DNA from: Kribbella amoyensis
Lineage (GTDB): Bacteria > Actinomycetota > Actinomycetes > Propionibacteriales > Kribbellaceae
Assembly: GCF_007828865.1 (NCBI RefSeq)
Contig: NZ_VIVK01000001.1
Coordinates: 6,014,001 to 6,078,000, forward strand
Direction of reading: 5' to 3'
Length of the DNA: 64,000 nucleotides
Below are positions 25,681-35,537 of the stretch, in pieces. The translations under genes and the position numbers were made by a program. Under the pieces are notes generated by a model. It ran no database searches, was not told the origin of the DNA, and saw nothing but the letters and a program-made list of their open reading frames with translations. The number at the start of each line of letters is the position of its first letter. The stretch's first letter is position 1.

Positions 25681-27372
25681 GTGGCCGAGAAGGTGGTGCG
25701 AACTAGGCAGGTCACGCTGCACCGGCTGCGGCACCGGCTGAAGAGTGCTGACGAGTTTTTCGACGTACTCGACCACGAACAGCTCGACGAGCTCGAAGAC
25801 CTCGACTTCGGTCCGGTGACGGTGGCGGACTGCTCAGGACTGTGGGTCCAGGGATCGTTTCGCACCAAGGCCGGCGAATCCGCCGAGTGGTGCGCGGCCG
25901 CCTCTCGGACGTTGGGCTACACCGTGCATTTCGCCGACACCCACTCTGCCGGCTTGCTGCAGCTGATCGTGGACGAGGCCGCGTACGCGATCGCGTACGG
26001 ACAGGGCTACCGCCTGCTCCCCGGTGAGGCAAAGGACCATCGATTCGGACTCGAGTTCGCGATCCGCGCCCTCGACCCGACCCACGTTCACAAGCTGATG
26101 CGACGGAGGCCGGGCGCCCGCGGCCGGACCGAGGTCACGCTGATGCCCAACGGGTCCGCGATCTGGGCGTTCGACGTCGCGGACGCGTACGCGGATCTGG
26201 TCGGAAGCGCAAGCGGTAAGTCACAGGCGATCCAGCTGAGTCGCTCTCGGCCGACGCAAGCGACATCGGTCGACGGCGGTGTCGGACTGCAGATCCGCCT
26301 GGCAACCGACCCGGTCGAGCTTGTCTCAGACATCCGCACGATCGCCGGCATCCTCAGCCGGGAGCGCCGGCCGGAGCTTGAGTTCATTGACCGCATCAGA
26401 CCGATCCGCGACACCGAGCTCGTCGATCGACTGGACGACGAGATTGATCAGCTCCTCAGCGGTACGCCGGACGAGGTGAGCCTTCGCCTCAGCGCTGTCG
26501 TACCGATGGACCTCGCCGAAAGGATTGAGGACGTCCGCGCCTTCAAGGTCAGGCTCGAGAAGAGCAACCGCACCTATGACGAGATCACCCTCGACGTACT
26601 GCTGAACCAGGCGAAGGTCCTCCGCGAGGGCCCGAGGCTGCAGGCATTCCGAGACGGTCGGGTATACGCCTTCAAGGACGAGGCCTGCACTCACCCGGTC
26701 GGCAGCAGCAAGGCGATCCAGTGGCTGGAGGCAACGGCTGCGCTCCCGGAGGACCGTCACTTCGCCATGGTCGACGGACGCTGGTACGAGATCGACGCCG
26801 ACTACCGGGTCCGACTCCGCCAACGGGTACACGAGCTACTCGAAGTCGCGTCGGATCTCAAGCTGCGAGCGTGGCGAGCTGGAGAGACCGAAAGGGATTA
26901 CAACGAGAACTCGGCCCTCGACCCCGACCTCGGTCTTGTCTGTCTCGACCGACACGGCGTGAAGGACGAGTTCCACCACAAGTGGGGCTTCGAGGCCTGC
27001 GACCTGCTCGGTCCGGACAACCAGCTGATCCACGTCAAGCAGGCAACGAGCTCGTCTCCGCTCAGCCATCTGTTCAGCCAGGCCTGTGTCGCCGTACAAG
27101 GCCTCGAAGGGTCGGTCGAGGCGCGGCAGCGCTTCAGGGAGCTCGTACGGCAGCAAGGGCGGGGCCGCGAGCTACCAGGAGACTTCGTACCGACGAAAGT
27201 TGTGTTCGGAATCCTGTTGAAGAAAGGAGAAGCCGTGACCTCCAGCACGCTCTTCCCATTCGCGCAGGTTGCCTTGGTTCAGGCTGCCCGCGTGCTGCAG
27301 TCCGCGCGAGTTCCGATCGACATCGAGGTCCGCGGCATCGAGCGCGCCTCGGCACCTCAGTCCGACGGCTGA
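25681..27372 (+). CDS. TIGR04141/DUF6119 family sporadically distributed protein (defence-associated)
   Basis: A 563-residue member of the TIGR04141 (DUF6119) family, patchily distributed and often near restriction or defence genes; function not established. The start GTG at 25681 gives the family-like length; the frame is open further upstream over decayed DNA. Near the C-terminus, Glu438, Asp441 and 'LIHVKQATSSSPLSHLF' (His451-Val-Lys453) resemble a PD-(D/E)xK-like nuclease arrangement, though this is a visual inference. It is convergent with jetD, 21 bases apart, and downstream of a recombinase remnant. It probably has its own promoter. Confidence 0.75.
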   Translation: MAEKVVRTRQVTLHRLRHRLKSADEFFDVLDHEQLDELEDLDFGPVTVADCSGLWVQGSFRTKAGESAEWCAAASRTLGYTVHFADTHSAGLLQLIVDEAAYAIAYGQGYRLLPGEAKDHRFGLEFAIRALDPTHVHKLMRRRPGARGRTEVTLMPNGSAIWAFDVADAYADLVGSASGKSQAIQLSRSRPTQATSVDGGVGLQIRLATDPVELVSDIRTIAGILSRERRPELEFIDRIRPIRDTELVDRLDDEIDQLLSGTPDEVSLRLSAVVPMDLAERIEDVRAFKVRLEKSNRTYDEITLDVLLNQAKVLREGPRLQAFRDGRVYAFKDEACTHPVGSSKAIQWLEATAALPEDRHFAMVDGRWYEIDADYRVRLRQRVHELLEVASDLKLRAWRAGETERDYNENSALDPDLGLVCLDRHGVKDEFHHKWGFEACDLLGPDNQLIHVKQATSSSPLSHLFSQACVAVQGLEGSVEARQRFRELVRQQGRGRELPGDFVPTKVVFGILLKKGEAVTSSTLFPFAQVALVQAARVLQSARVPIDIEVRGIERASAPQSDG

Positions 27373-27393
27373 GAGCCGGCGATCGGGGCGTCG

Positions 27394-28458
27394 TCAGAGG
27401 TCGTGGATCCAGGATCGGTCAGCCCGCAGGAGGGTCGCGTTGAGTGCTTCTTGGGGGATGCGTACGCCGCGGCCGAGGAGGTCGATGATGCCTAAGGCAA
27501 GCCCCGGGTCGCGGAACCAGCACGTCAGAGACACTGCCTGATCCGTCGGCACCCGCGGCTGGTTAGCTTGCTCGTCCTTCGTGGCCAGGAGACGACGGTA
27601 CAGGCTGTCAGCGGGAAGAACCTCGGGCATGCCCTCGTCGACCGCGGTCGCGGCGGCGTTCCGTGGGATGCGCAGACCGTCGACGTCCAGGTCTCCGTAG
27701 TATCGAATGCGCGAGATGCCGTCGAGTTCCCGGCACGAGAGGATCGACGCCTCGAAGGCGCCGCCCGCCCCCCAGGCAAGATGCCCTACCGGACCCGGAT
27801 CGGCGCCAAGGGCTGCCCGGATACTGCTGAACGTGTTGTCGTTCTCGATGACGAGTAGCACCGGACCTCTGCCGACACGGACGCTCGGCAACGGCGGATG
27901 CGTACGAAAGGTCCGTAGAAGGTCCAAGGTCAGCCGGCCAGGACCGAAGACCCCGGTCTGCATCAGCTTGTCCAGTTCCTTCTCGTGGCTGAAGATCGCC
28001 AGCGACCGCTCACGTAGGGGGAGGACATCTGGTTCCTTCCCGTGGTCGCGCAGCCAGGTGTTCACGGACTTCAACCGGGTTACCTGTCCGAGGGTCAAGC
28101 GTGCTTGGAGAACCCAGGACAGCTCAGGCCTCCACGCCACCGACCGCGCCACTGCCGCGGCGGTTACCCGCGAGGCGTTCCGCGGCACCGTCACCCGGGT
28201 CGGCAGATGCGGAAGTGCGATCCGGTCGGATGTCTTCGAGACGCGGATCAGGCCGACAGAGTTCAGCTCGCCGAGAGCACGAGCCAAAGCTGCGCGGCGC
28301 TCCGGCCGACCGGCCGAGCTCGGGTCCGCCGAATCCCACAGTCCCCACAGTTCTCTCAGCGGTATCGCGCCCCGGCCCGAATCCTCGATCGCAAGGGCAA
28401 GCCTTGCTGCCCGCGGTGTCAGGCCAACCATTGGTTCAGCGGGATCGACGTCTGTCAT
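27394..28458 (-). CDS. jetD: Wadjet-like JetD: TOPRIM nuclease subunit (DUF2220)
   Basis: A 354-residue protein with an N-terminal winged-helix/DUF3322-like part and a C-terminal TOPRIM-type DUF2220 domain. The metal-binding residues are Glu205 in 'VLLVIENDNTF' and Asp256/Asp258 in 'YYGDLDVDGLRI'. In Wadjet, JetD cleaves closed circular plasmid DNA after loop extrusion by JetABC. It overlaps jetC by four bases (ATGA) and is the last gene of the operon. Catalytic residues look intact. Confidence 0.84.
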   Translation of the reverse strand: MTDVDPAEPMVGLTPRAARLALAIEDSGRGAIPLRELWGLWDSADPSSAGRPERRAALARALGELNSVGLIRVSKTSDRIALPHLPTRVTVPRNASRVTAAAVARSVAWRPELSWVLQARLTLGQVTRLKSVNTWLRDHGKEPDVLPLRERSLAIFSHEKELDKLMQTGVFGPGRLTLDLLRTFRTHPPLPSVRVGRGPVLLVIENDNTFSSIRAALGADPGPVGHLAWGAGGAFEASILSCRELDGISRIRYYGDLDVDGLRIPRNAAATAVDEGMPEVLPADSLYRRLLATKDEQANQPRVPTDQAVSLTCWFRDPGLALGIIDLLGRGVRIPQEALNATLLRADRSWIHDL

Positions 28459-31400
28459 CGTGGGTCCGCCAGCCCGCTCGTCGGAGCACCAGGCCGACGA
28501 TAGACGCGGCCGGCCGTCACCGTACCCGGTGCCGACTCGTCATCAGAAGGCAGTTCGTCCTCGTCGTACGGCGGTGGCAGCACCCGCCGCACGACCTCCG
28601 CAACCTGGATGTACTTCAAGCCCGCCCTCAGATCGGCGTCGTTGCGCAGCCGGATCCACAGCGGAAAGTCGGCAAGAACCCGGTCGTCGGTGATACCCGT
28701 CGTGTAGATCAACTGGACGCCGAGAGCCTTCGCGACCGACTGCTGGAGGTCCAGCAGATAGGACGCGTTAGCCCGCCCGATCGGGTTGTCCAGGAACAGC
28801 ACCCCGGAATGCCGTGAACGCATCTGCCCGCGCTCGTTGGCACGCAAAGCGGCGAGTGTGCAGTACAGAACGATGGCTGCGGTCAACTCCTGCCCGCCCG
28901 AGAAGACGTCGTTCATGTCCTCGATACTCACCCGTTCGTCCCGCAGCACCGAGTCCGGCTTGAGTACGTCGACGGTGAATCCCTTGGGCACCGCGGCATG
29001 CACCGCCTCAAGCAACAAGCTGGTGCCGTCCCGCTTCGAAGATGCACGCGCTCCGCTTCCCCGCGCCGCGAACTCGGCTGCGACCCGATCGACCACTTCG
29101 CCGACATGGACGCTGACTGCTGCGGGATCAGGCTCGGCGAAGGCGATCCGCAGGAACGGCCGACCGCTCCACTCGGCCAAGTCGGCAGGAAGCTTCGACA
29201 ACCTGCCCGCCTGACGGAGGGCACGCAGCGCGTGGTCAACCAGGGCCGCCAAACGTTCGACGATCGCCTTGCGATGCCGGTTCACATTCTCCAGATCGCT
29301 GGTCAGCGTCGCCAACCGCGCGATTAGCGAGGCGGACCAGTCCGACGCCTGAGCGGCCAGTCTGATGGACGGCGATTCCAGGATGCTTCGCCGAGCCTGG
29401 TTGGCGAGCGTTTCGTAGCGAGCGAGACTTGCAAACGAAATGAGCTCCTGCACCGCATCCGCCAACTCACGGCGGCGGGCCTCGGCTTCTTGCCTGGTAG
29501 ACCGCAATCTGAGGACTGCCTCGCCGGCGGCTGCCGCAGCGGACTCGGGCGACTCGGCGTACGGATCTACTGCGGGAGCCGAGTCGTCAACCTCGCCCAG
29601 CAGGGTCGCAAGAGGAAGTACGGCTTCCTTGATGGCCTGAGTTGCACGATCGGCATGCCGGAGCCGATCTGCCAGCCTGGTCATTCTGCCGTTGATCTCT
29701 TCGACGCTCGCCTGAGCGATCCGCAATTTCTCCTGGGCCTTCAGCTGCAGAACCTCTCCGGTGGCGACAGTGGTCGGCACCCACTCCGGCGACAAGGTCG
29801 TCCAGGACCGGCGGCCCGGCTCAGTAGGCGAGGCGCTCTTGACCGACTCCTCGAGTCGTCCAGTACGGAGGGTCGCCTCGCTGAGCTGCCCTTGCAGACG
29901 GTCCCGGCGATGGCGTGCGTTGTCCGCGGCAACTGCCCAGGATGTCCGGTCCGCTCCGGCCGGCGTCTCCCGAAGCTCGGCAGCCTTGGCGATGTATCGC
30001 TGATCGCGCAACGCCAACTCCGAGTCGAGCTGACTCACCTTCGCCGCGGCATCGGCAGCCTGCCGACGCAGGTCGGGGTCCGTCGCAATCGCGAGATAGG
30101 TCTGTTGCGCCGCGGTCGCTTCGTCCTTCAGGGTCGCCAACGGCGCTGTCGGTACCTCAACGGATCGCTCACCGCTCGTCGAGATCACGCCTTCGGCCGC
30201 CGAGCGATGTCTTCCGGCCCGTGCCCGCGACTGCTCTGCAAGCTTCAATTGCGCCGTAGCCAAGGAGCGGCTTTGAATTCCACGCCGGCGCGCCTTATCG
30301 GCCTCACGCTCGTAGCGTGCGACCTCGCTGGCCAACGCGGCAAGCTCTGTTTCTGCCTGCACAGCAGCATTGGTGTATTCAGCCAACGCTTCCAGTGCGT
30401 GGAGCCGGTCCGACAGTTTTCGCTCGGTCTCTTGAGAGCGCTCGAATGTGCTGACAGCAGCCGTGTGCCGGCCACGGAGGGAAGTTAGTTCCTCAGCGAG
30501 TTCATCAGCCGCCGTGTGTTCCTGGGCGGCGGACTCGGCCGATATCCTGACTTCGTCCTGCAGGTGCCCGAGCCTGCCGGCCGGGTTGTCGCGGCGCCAT
30601 TGAACGACCGCATTGCGAGCCACGGTGGCTTCCTGCAGTTGGTTTTCGAGTTCGCTCATGGCCCTCGCTCGCCGCAGCAGAGCTTCGTGCAATTCATCGC
30701 GGCGATGGGCTGCGGCATCCTCGTCGTACATCGCTGGAGTTGGCTCGACCACGAAACCGGCCGGGCTTTCGTCCTCGTCCGAGGTCGGCAATGCGAGCAG
30801 AGCGGAGCCGGTGCCCACTTCGATCGCCGCAGCGGGCATGAGCTTTGCTGCGGCCAGCGCATCGCTCGCGACCGACATCTGTGACTGATCAACGACCACC
30901 ACGCCGTCGGCCAGCGCCGGATGTGCGGCGATCAGCTCGGCGCGCTCCTCGGCGGAGGCAGTTTCACGCAAATACCGCCAGCCGGCGTGGGCCGCCACAC
31001 CCGCCTCATCGAGGACAGCGAGAACAAGCTGTACATCAGCTCTGGCAGGCAGTAGGCCGCCATCTCCAAGAGCTTCGACAATGCGTGCATCTTCACGCTG
31101 CTCGGCACGTAGGTCGTCCAGCGCCCCGGTGTGAGCGCTGGTGTCGCTGCCCAAAACCTCGATCAAGTGCTCAGCAGCGCTCTCCAGGAGCTTGGCGATC
31201 ATTGCGTCGGATGCGGCCTCCACAGGGATGTCGTCCGTCCCAATGGCTGCGGCGAGCGCCGGAAGCGCGTAGGCATGGGCCGCTGCCTTGTACATGGCCT
31301 CAAGGTCGCGGACCTTCGCGTCCGCGAATGAGGACGCTTGTAGCGCCCGCTGCTCTGCCTCGCTCACGCGGGGCTCAAGCGAGTCAATCAGGACACTGAG

Positions 31401-32996
31401 ATCGGCAGCCTGGCGCTTGTCCGTGCTGACCCCGATCATCGCCTGACGATGCGACTCGGCTGCCTCGAGGACAATGCCCGGCACGTCGGCAAGCCGGGTA
31501 TGAGGTGGCACCAGGTCGCTGTCTGCTGCTTTCTCGACGCGCGCTATCGCCTCGCCGATCAGCTGCTTTTGAGCTCGATGCCGTTCCTGGGCTCCTGCAG
31601 CAAGGGAGAGCGCGGCTCCCCTCTGCCCCTCGGCGGCGTCAGCCTGCTCCCCTGCCTCTGCTGCCTGCTCGCCATGATCCTGGGCGGCTCCATCGGCGAT
31701 CCGCGCTTCTTCGTCGTACTTGGTCAGCAGACGCCCCGCGGTCAGGTCTCGTCTCTCGAGCGCGGGCGCTGCATCCTTGTCGGAAGCAGCGACCTGCTCG
31801 GCCAGCTCCTTGGCAGTGGAGATCGCCAACTCTCGCTCGGCAACGAGCGGCAGAGTCTCCCAGCCGGACAGTTCCAGGGCTACCTCCTGGAGTTCAGCTT
31901 CCGTCGCCGCCTTCTGGTTTTGCTCTTCGGCGAGTTCGAGCAGCAGGGTCCGACGTTTCACTTCGTTGAGCAGTTCACGCGCGCCGTCTCTCTCACCCTC
32001 ACGAGTCGTTCCGAGCGCACGAGCTTCGTCTTGCTCGGCGCGAACGTTCGCGGCAGACAATTCTTCGATCCGCAGACGGGCCTCCAGCGCAGCAGCGAGA
32101 CGCCTCCCGTCCGCAACCGCCAGTTCGCTCTCGCGGGCCGCGTCCAGATCTGCCTGGTGTGCGTCGGCGACGGGATCGAGCCCGGCGATGGCCCCTTCGA
32201 GGAAATCGCGCTCCAGCAGCATGTCCTGGCGGTCGGCGAGATTGGTCGCCCACTGCCTGAACGTGTCGGCGACCGAACTCGCGTCCTCGGGATCGGTGAT
32301 GGTCGTGAGCAGCCAGTTCACGAAGTCCTTGGACGAGTTGTACTTGAATGCCTTGGCTGCCTCGCCCTCGTCGACGTTCATCCGCCGCTGGATGTCGAAC
32401 AGGTCCGGCTCGATCCCCTGATCCCGCAGGTGCTTCCGCCAGCGTCCCTGCTCGTCGCCGATCCATGCCAGCTGCGTTGCCGGCGTCGCTCTGTTGACCT
32501 CCTCGATCGTCTCTCGAAAGCCTTCCAGGCGTCGGCGTCTACCGTCACGGCTGACCGGCAACGTGCCCAACTGGAGCAGCTCACTGGGACGGAACGAGTA
32601 CCAGGCCTCGCTCAGGGCGTTGCTGTTCGACGCCGTCTTGGTCCGCCGCTGGTAGACCTTGCCGGTGACCAGAAGCTCGCCGGTCAGTACGTGCATCCAT
32701 TCGAGCGCCACATGCCCAGTGTCGGCGTCGAGAACGAACTTCTCGAGCACAGCACCGCCGACCGTGCTCCGGCGGCCAGGCAGAACGACACTGAAGATCA
32801 GCTTCAGCAGAACGGACTTGCCGCCGCCGTTCTCGAGTAGCAACAGCGAGTACAGTGACGGCCGGCGACTCTCGCCATCCAGCAAATTCCGCGCCGGGAT
32901 TGCCTCGCCGAGTCCCGACAGATCCAGCGTGACATCGCCGTATCGAGCGCCTCGCGGCCCGATCCCGACGAGGCGAGCACGATTCAGTTCGTACAT
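28455..32996 (-). CDS. jetC: Wadjet-like JetC: large SMC/MukB-like coiled-coil ATPase
   Basis: A 1513-residue SMC-like protein. Walker A E-N-G-G-G-K-S is at 55-61, followed by very long Ala/Glu/Arg-rich coiled-coil arms with a central hinge-like region around 600-750. At the C-terminus, signature F-S-G-G-Q is at about 1365-1369 and Walker B is 'GVLFLDNPIGRAN' (Asp1403). The residue after the Walker B aspartate, normally the catalytic glutamate, is Asn1404. It would be the loop-extruding motor of a plasmid-targeting defence complex. The start has GGAGG nine bases upstream. It is 34 bases from jetB. Confidence 0.83.
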   Translation of the reverse strand: MYELNRARLVGIGPRGARYGDVTLDLSGLGEAIPARNLLDGESRRPSLYSLLLLENGGGKSVLLKLIFSVVLPGRRSTVGGAVLEKFVLDADTGHVALEWMHVLTGELLVTGKVYQRRTKTASNSNALSEAWYSFRPSELLQLGTLPVSRDGRRRRLEGFRETIEEVNRATPATQLAWIGDEQGRWRKHLRDQGIEPDLFDIQRRMNVDEGEAAKAFKYNSSKDFVNWLLTTITDPEDASSVADTFRQWATNLADRQDMLLERDFLEGAIAGLDPVADAHQADLDAARESELAVADGRRLAAALEARLRIEELSAANVRAEQDEARALGTTREGERDGARELLNEVKRRTLLLELAEEQNQKAATEAELQEVALELSGWETLPLVAERELAISTAKELAEQVAASDKDAAPALERRDLTAGRLLTKYDEEARIADGAAQDHGEQAAEAGEQADAAEGQRGAALSLAAGAQERHRAQKQLIGEAIARVEKAADSDLVPPHTRLADVPGIVLEAAESHRQAMIGVSTDKRQAADLSVLIDSLEPRVSEAEQRALQASSFADAKVRDLEAMYKAAAHAYALPALAAAIGTDDIPVEAASDAMIAKLLESAAEHLIEVLGSDTSAHTGALDDLRAEQREDARIVEALGDGGLLPARADVQLVLAVLDEAGVAAHAGWRYLRETASAEERAELIAAHPALADGVVVVDQSQMSVASDALAAAKLMPAAAIEVGTGSALLALPTSDEDESPAGFVVEPTPAMYDEDAAAHRRDELHEALLRRARAMSELENQLQEATVARNAVVQWRRDNPAGRLGHLQDEVRISAESAAQEHTAADELAEELTSLRGRHTAAVSTFERSQETERKLSDRLHALEALAEYTNAAVQAETELAALASEVARYEREADKARRRGIQSRSLATAQLKLAEQSRARAGRHRSAAEGVISTSGERSVEVPTAPLATLKDEATAAQQTYLAIATDPDLRRQAADAAAKVSQLDSELALRDQRYIAKAAELRETPAGADRTSWAVAADNARHRRDRLQGQLSEATLRTGRLEESVKSASPTEPGRRSWTTLSPEWVPTTVATGEVLQLKAQEKLRIAQASVEEINGRMTRLADRLRHADRATQAIKEAVLPLATLLGEVDDSAPAVDPYAESPESAAAAAGEAVLRLRSTRQEAEARRRELADAVQELISFASLARYETLANQARRSILESPSIRLAAQASDWSASLIARLATLTSDLENVNRHRKAIVERLAALVDHALRALRQAGRLSKLPADLAEWSGRPFLRIAFAEPDPAAVSVHVGEVVDRVAAEFAARGSGARASSKRDGTSLLLEAVHAAVPKGFTVDVLKPDSVLRDERVSIEDMNDVFSGGQELTAAIVLYCTLAALRANERGQMRSRHSGVLFLDNPIGRANASYLLDLQQSVAKALGVQLIYTTGITDDRVLADFPLWIRLRNDADLRAGLKYIQVAEVVRRVLPPPYDEDELPSDDESAPGTVTAGRVYRRPGAPTSGLADPR

Positions 32997-33030
32997 GGCA
33001 CGAACCTCCGACCCGGCCGTTCCTGCCCCG

Positions 33031-33849
33031 TCATCGCAGGTCGTCCTCGGTCCACTCGATCCGGGTCAGGGCACCGGTCCCGTCGGTCACCGTGGTGATG
33101 CCAAGGCCGAGCAGTTCGGAGAACATACGCTGTCCGGCCTCGCGCACCTGCATCCGGTACCGACTGGTGGTGACGTACGTGCCCCCGTCATCCGAGCTGC
33201 GCCGCGAAAGCAGGCCCTGATCGGCAAGGAACGCCAGCGCCTTGCCGACGATGCCCACGGTCGACGACGAGACGCGGCGTCCGTCGCCGGAGCCGGGCGT
33301 CGAAGCACGGCGCGCATAGACACGCCACGCAGCCTCGAGGTCCGGCGTACCTAGGCCCGGGTCCTGTTCCTCGCCCCGCTGAGCCGCCGACTCAGCGAGC
33401 CGGCGGCCCGCCTCCCGAACAAAGGCGTCGACACCGTGAACTGTGATGCGGCCGACGTACGCTGGGTTGGAGAGATCCGCCGGCCGCGGGTAGGCCAAAG
33501 CTGCCGCACCCAGATGTGCCAACGCATGGATGACACGTTCGGCGGCCTTGCCTTCACCGCCGGTGCGCTTCGCGTAGTCGGTCATCTTGATCGCGAAGAC
33601 GCTCTCGTCCGTACTGGCGACCACCAGTCCGTGACGCACGTCAGCGTCGAGGATCACCAGGTCGAGACCGATCGCGACAGCTCGGACAATCTCGGCGAAC
33701 GCGTCGTCGTCGCGAAAACGGTGGACCAGTACGCGATACGTCTCGTCTCGCACTGGTAGGAGTTTCGGGCGAAAGGAGAAAGCGATCAGGCGCGCCGCGT
33801 CCGCCACCGCCGCTGTAGAGCTGGACGGCACGTGTCCCGATGGGTTCAT
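33031..33849 (-). CDS. jetB: Wadjet-like JetB: MukE-like winged-helix subunit
   Basis: A 272-residue protein, mostly helical with winged-helix features near the C-terminus ('GIVGKALAFLADQGLLSRRS...GGTYVTTSRYRMQVREAGQ'). Sequence alone gives no firm Pfam call. Identity rests on position between the kleisin-like JetA and the SMC-like JetC, and on size. AAGGAGG lies upstream of the ATG, which overlaps the jetA stop (ATGA). MukE-type proteins bind the kleisin and clamp DNA. Confidence 0.72.
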   Translation of the reverse strand: MNPSGHVPSSSTAAVADAARLIAFSFRPKLLPVRDETYRVLVHRFRDDDAFAEIVRAVAIGLDLVILDADVRHGLVVASTDESVFAIKMTDYAKRTGGEGKAAERVIHALAHLGAAALAYPRPADLSNPAYVGRITVHGVDAFVREAGRRLAESAAQRGEEQDPGLGTPDLEAAWRVYARRASTPGSGDGRRVSSSTVGIVGKALAFLADQGLLSRRSSDDGGTYVTTSRYRMQVREAGQRMFSELLGLGITTVTDGTGALTRIEWTEDDLR

Positions 33850-35378
33850 GCGGCCCCCTCCTTGCCGAGTGGTCGATTCCCGTCGTCTTCACGTGCGTCA
33901 CGAGCCAGGCGTAAGCTGGCCCGAGCCACCAGCAGATCCGATCCACCGAACTCTGGATCGTCGAGAGGAACGCCGTCGTCAACGGCCATCAGGACGTGGG
34001 TGCCGTGGTGACGTCGCGCCGTACCGATCTCTTGCGCCGCCAGCGCCAGCACGCGGACGACCACGAGCAGTGGGAGGTCGACAGCCGCAGGCTCGTCGAC
34101 CTGGCGACGTCGCGCGTCAGCAAGCATGCCCGAGAGCCGCTGCGGAGCATCGGGGTCGAGGTTCAGCAGCGCGTCGAGCTGCTCGTAGCTCTCGTCCGGG
34201 AACCTCGGCGGCTCCTCATCCTGCGCCAGCTCAGGATCGTCGATCTGTCCGCCGAGGATGTCGCGTTCGGTCACCGGCGTGATCAGCCCGTCGAACAAGT
34301 CCGCCAGACGCAGCGCCGGCGGAACCATCAGGCCCACGGCTGCTCCGAAGAAGCTCAACAGAGCCGGATCCGCCTGTTCGATCGGGCACGCGAGCACCGG
34401 TACCAGCAGTTGCGTATGTAGATCCAGCGCCGCAGCCGACGGCACCGACGTGAAAGTCTGCCTGTCCTGTTCCACACGGAAGCGGTGACCAGCGCTCTGT
34501 AGCGCCGCCTGCAACTGATCGTGCCGCCGCAGACAGTCCCGTACGACGTCGACCAGCCGGGCGGCCTGCGCCTTGCGAACGGCGGTGTCGGCCGTGTCCC
34601 GAACCTCGGTGAGGTTCACGAGGATCGCGTTCTCCGCGCGATAGCGCGTCTCGATGTGACTCAGTGCCTCGTCGAGAAACGCCGGCATCGTCACCGCCCA
34701 GTCGACGTTCCGTACATCCCGGCCGGTCGCTTCGAGTCGCTGACGCAGCATCTCGCCGTACTGAATCGTGCGATACCGCGCGTTCTGCGCGGCAGCCTGC
34801 GCCTCGTCGAGACGGCCGCGTTTGATCAGGATGTCCAGACGCACATCGGCGGCGATGTGAGCCGCCTCGAGATCCACCTCCAAGGCGCCCACAAGCACAT
34901 TGACCGCCTCGTTCGAAGCCCGCAGGTATGGTTCGCCGTCAGCACCGAGCGTCTCCTCCAGCAACTTGAAGTCGAACAAGAAGCGGTTGTAGCCGCTTGG
35001 CCCCGGCACGCCGTAAACGGTGCGGAAGCCCCGGTCAGCGGATCCGACGTTCAGCAGATTCTCCAGCACCCAACGGGCGACCTTTTGATGCTCTGCCGAC
35101 GAGCGATCCGGCGCCTGTGCCGCGACGTGGGCTGCCAGCTCTCGAAGCACGACGTCCGGGCGTGCGCCGGTGTCGAAGTCCATCGCGACCGTGACCAAAT
35201 CGATCGCCTGCAGGGCGAGCTCCGCCATCTGGTAGACGGTGTAATCCGCCACTTGAACCTGAGCCTTGCGCGCGTCCAAATCGTGCAACGGCGCAGTCGT
35301 CGCCAGCGCCTTGACCCGCTGTGCGAACGCCGTACTGGCCGCTATGTCCCACTCCTGCTGATCGTCTGTATCCCCCAT
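33846..35378 (-). CDS. jetA: Wadjet-like JetA: MukF/kleisin-like subunit
   Basis: A 510-residue helical protein with no catalytic motif; size and first position in the operon fit JetA. The start 'MGDTDDQQEW' at 35378 was preferred to a GTG at 35438, because the 20-residue extension looks untranslated. No strong ribosome-binding site is seen for either. Helical segments such as 'VDVVRDCLRRHDQLQAALQS' and the acidic C-terminal third suit a kleisin bridging SMC heads. The order A-B-C-D on one strand with overlaps at A/B and C/D indicates one operon. The subtype (perhaps type III, given the long JetC) is uncertain. Confidence 0.72.
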   Translation of the reverse strand: MGDTDDQQEWDIAASTAFAQRVKALATTAPLHDLDARKAQVQVADYTVYQMAELALQAIDLVTVAMDFDTGARPDVVLRELAAHVAAQAPDRSSAEHQKVARWVLENLLNVGSADRGFRTVYGVPGPSGYNRFLFDFKLLEETLGADGEPYLRASNEAVNVLVGALEVDLEAAHIAADVRLDILIKRGRLDEAQAAAQNARYRTIQYGEMLRQRLEATGRDVRNVDWAVTMPAFLDEALSHIETRYRAENAILVNLTEVRDTADTAVRKAQAARLVDVVRDCLRRHDQLQAALQSAGHRFRVEQDRQTFTSVPSAAALDLHTQLLVPVLACPIEQADPALLSFFGAAVGLMVPPALRLADLFDGLITPVTERDILGGQIDDPELAQDEEPPRFPDESYEQLDALLNLDPDAPQRLSGMLADARRRQVDEPAAVDLPLLVVVRVLALAAQEIGTARRHHGTHVLMAVDDGVPLDDPEFGGSDLLVARASLRLARDAREDDGNRPLGKEGAA

Positions 35379-35537
35379 GCGATCACCGTATGCGACGGTA
35401 CCGACAAATTCCGGTGGCCGCGAGTCGCGGGCCGACACTACCCGTCGGTTGGCTTCTCATTCCGGTGCAAGTGGGTGTCGGCGGGAACCTGGTCGCCATG
35501 AAGGTCCCTGCTGTGGTGTATCGGTCCTCTGCTGATT

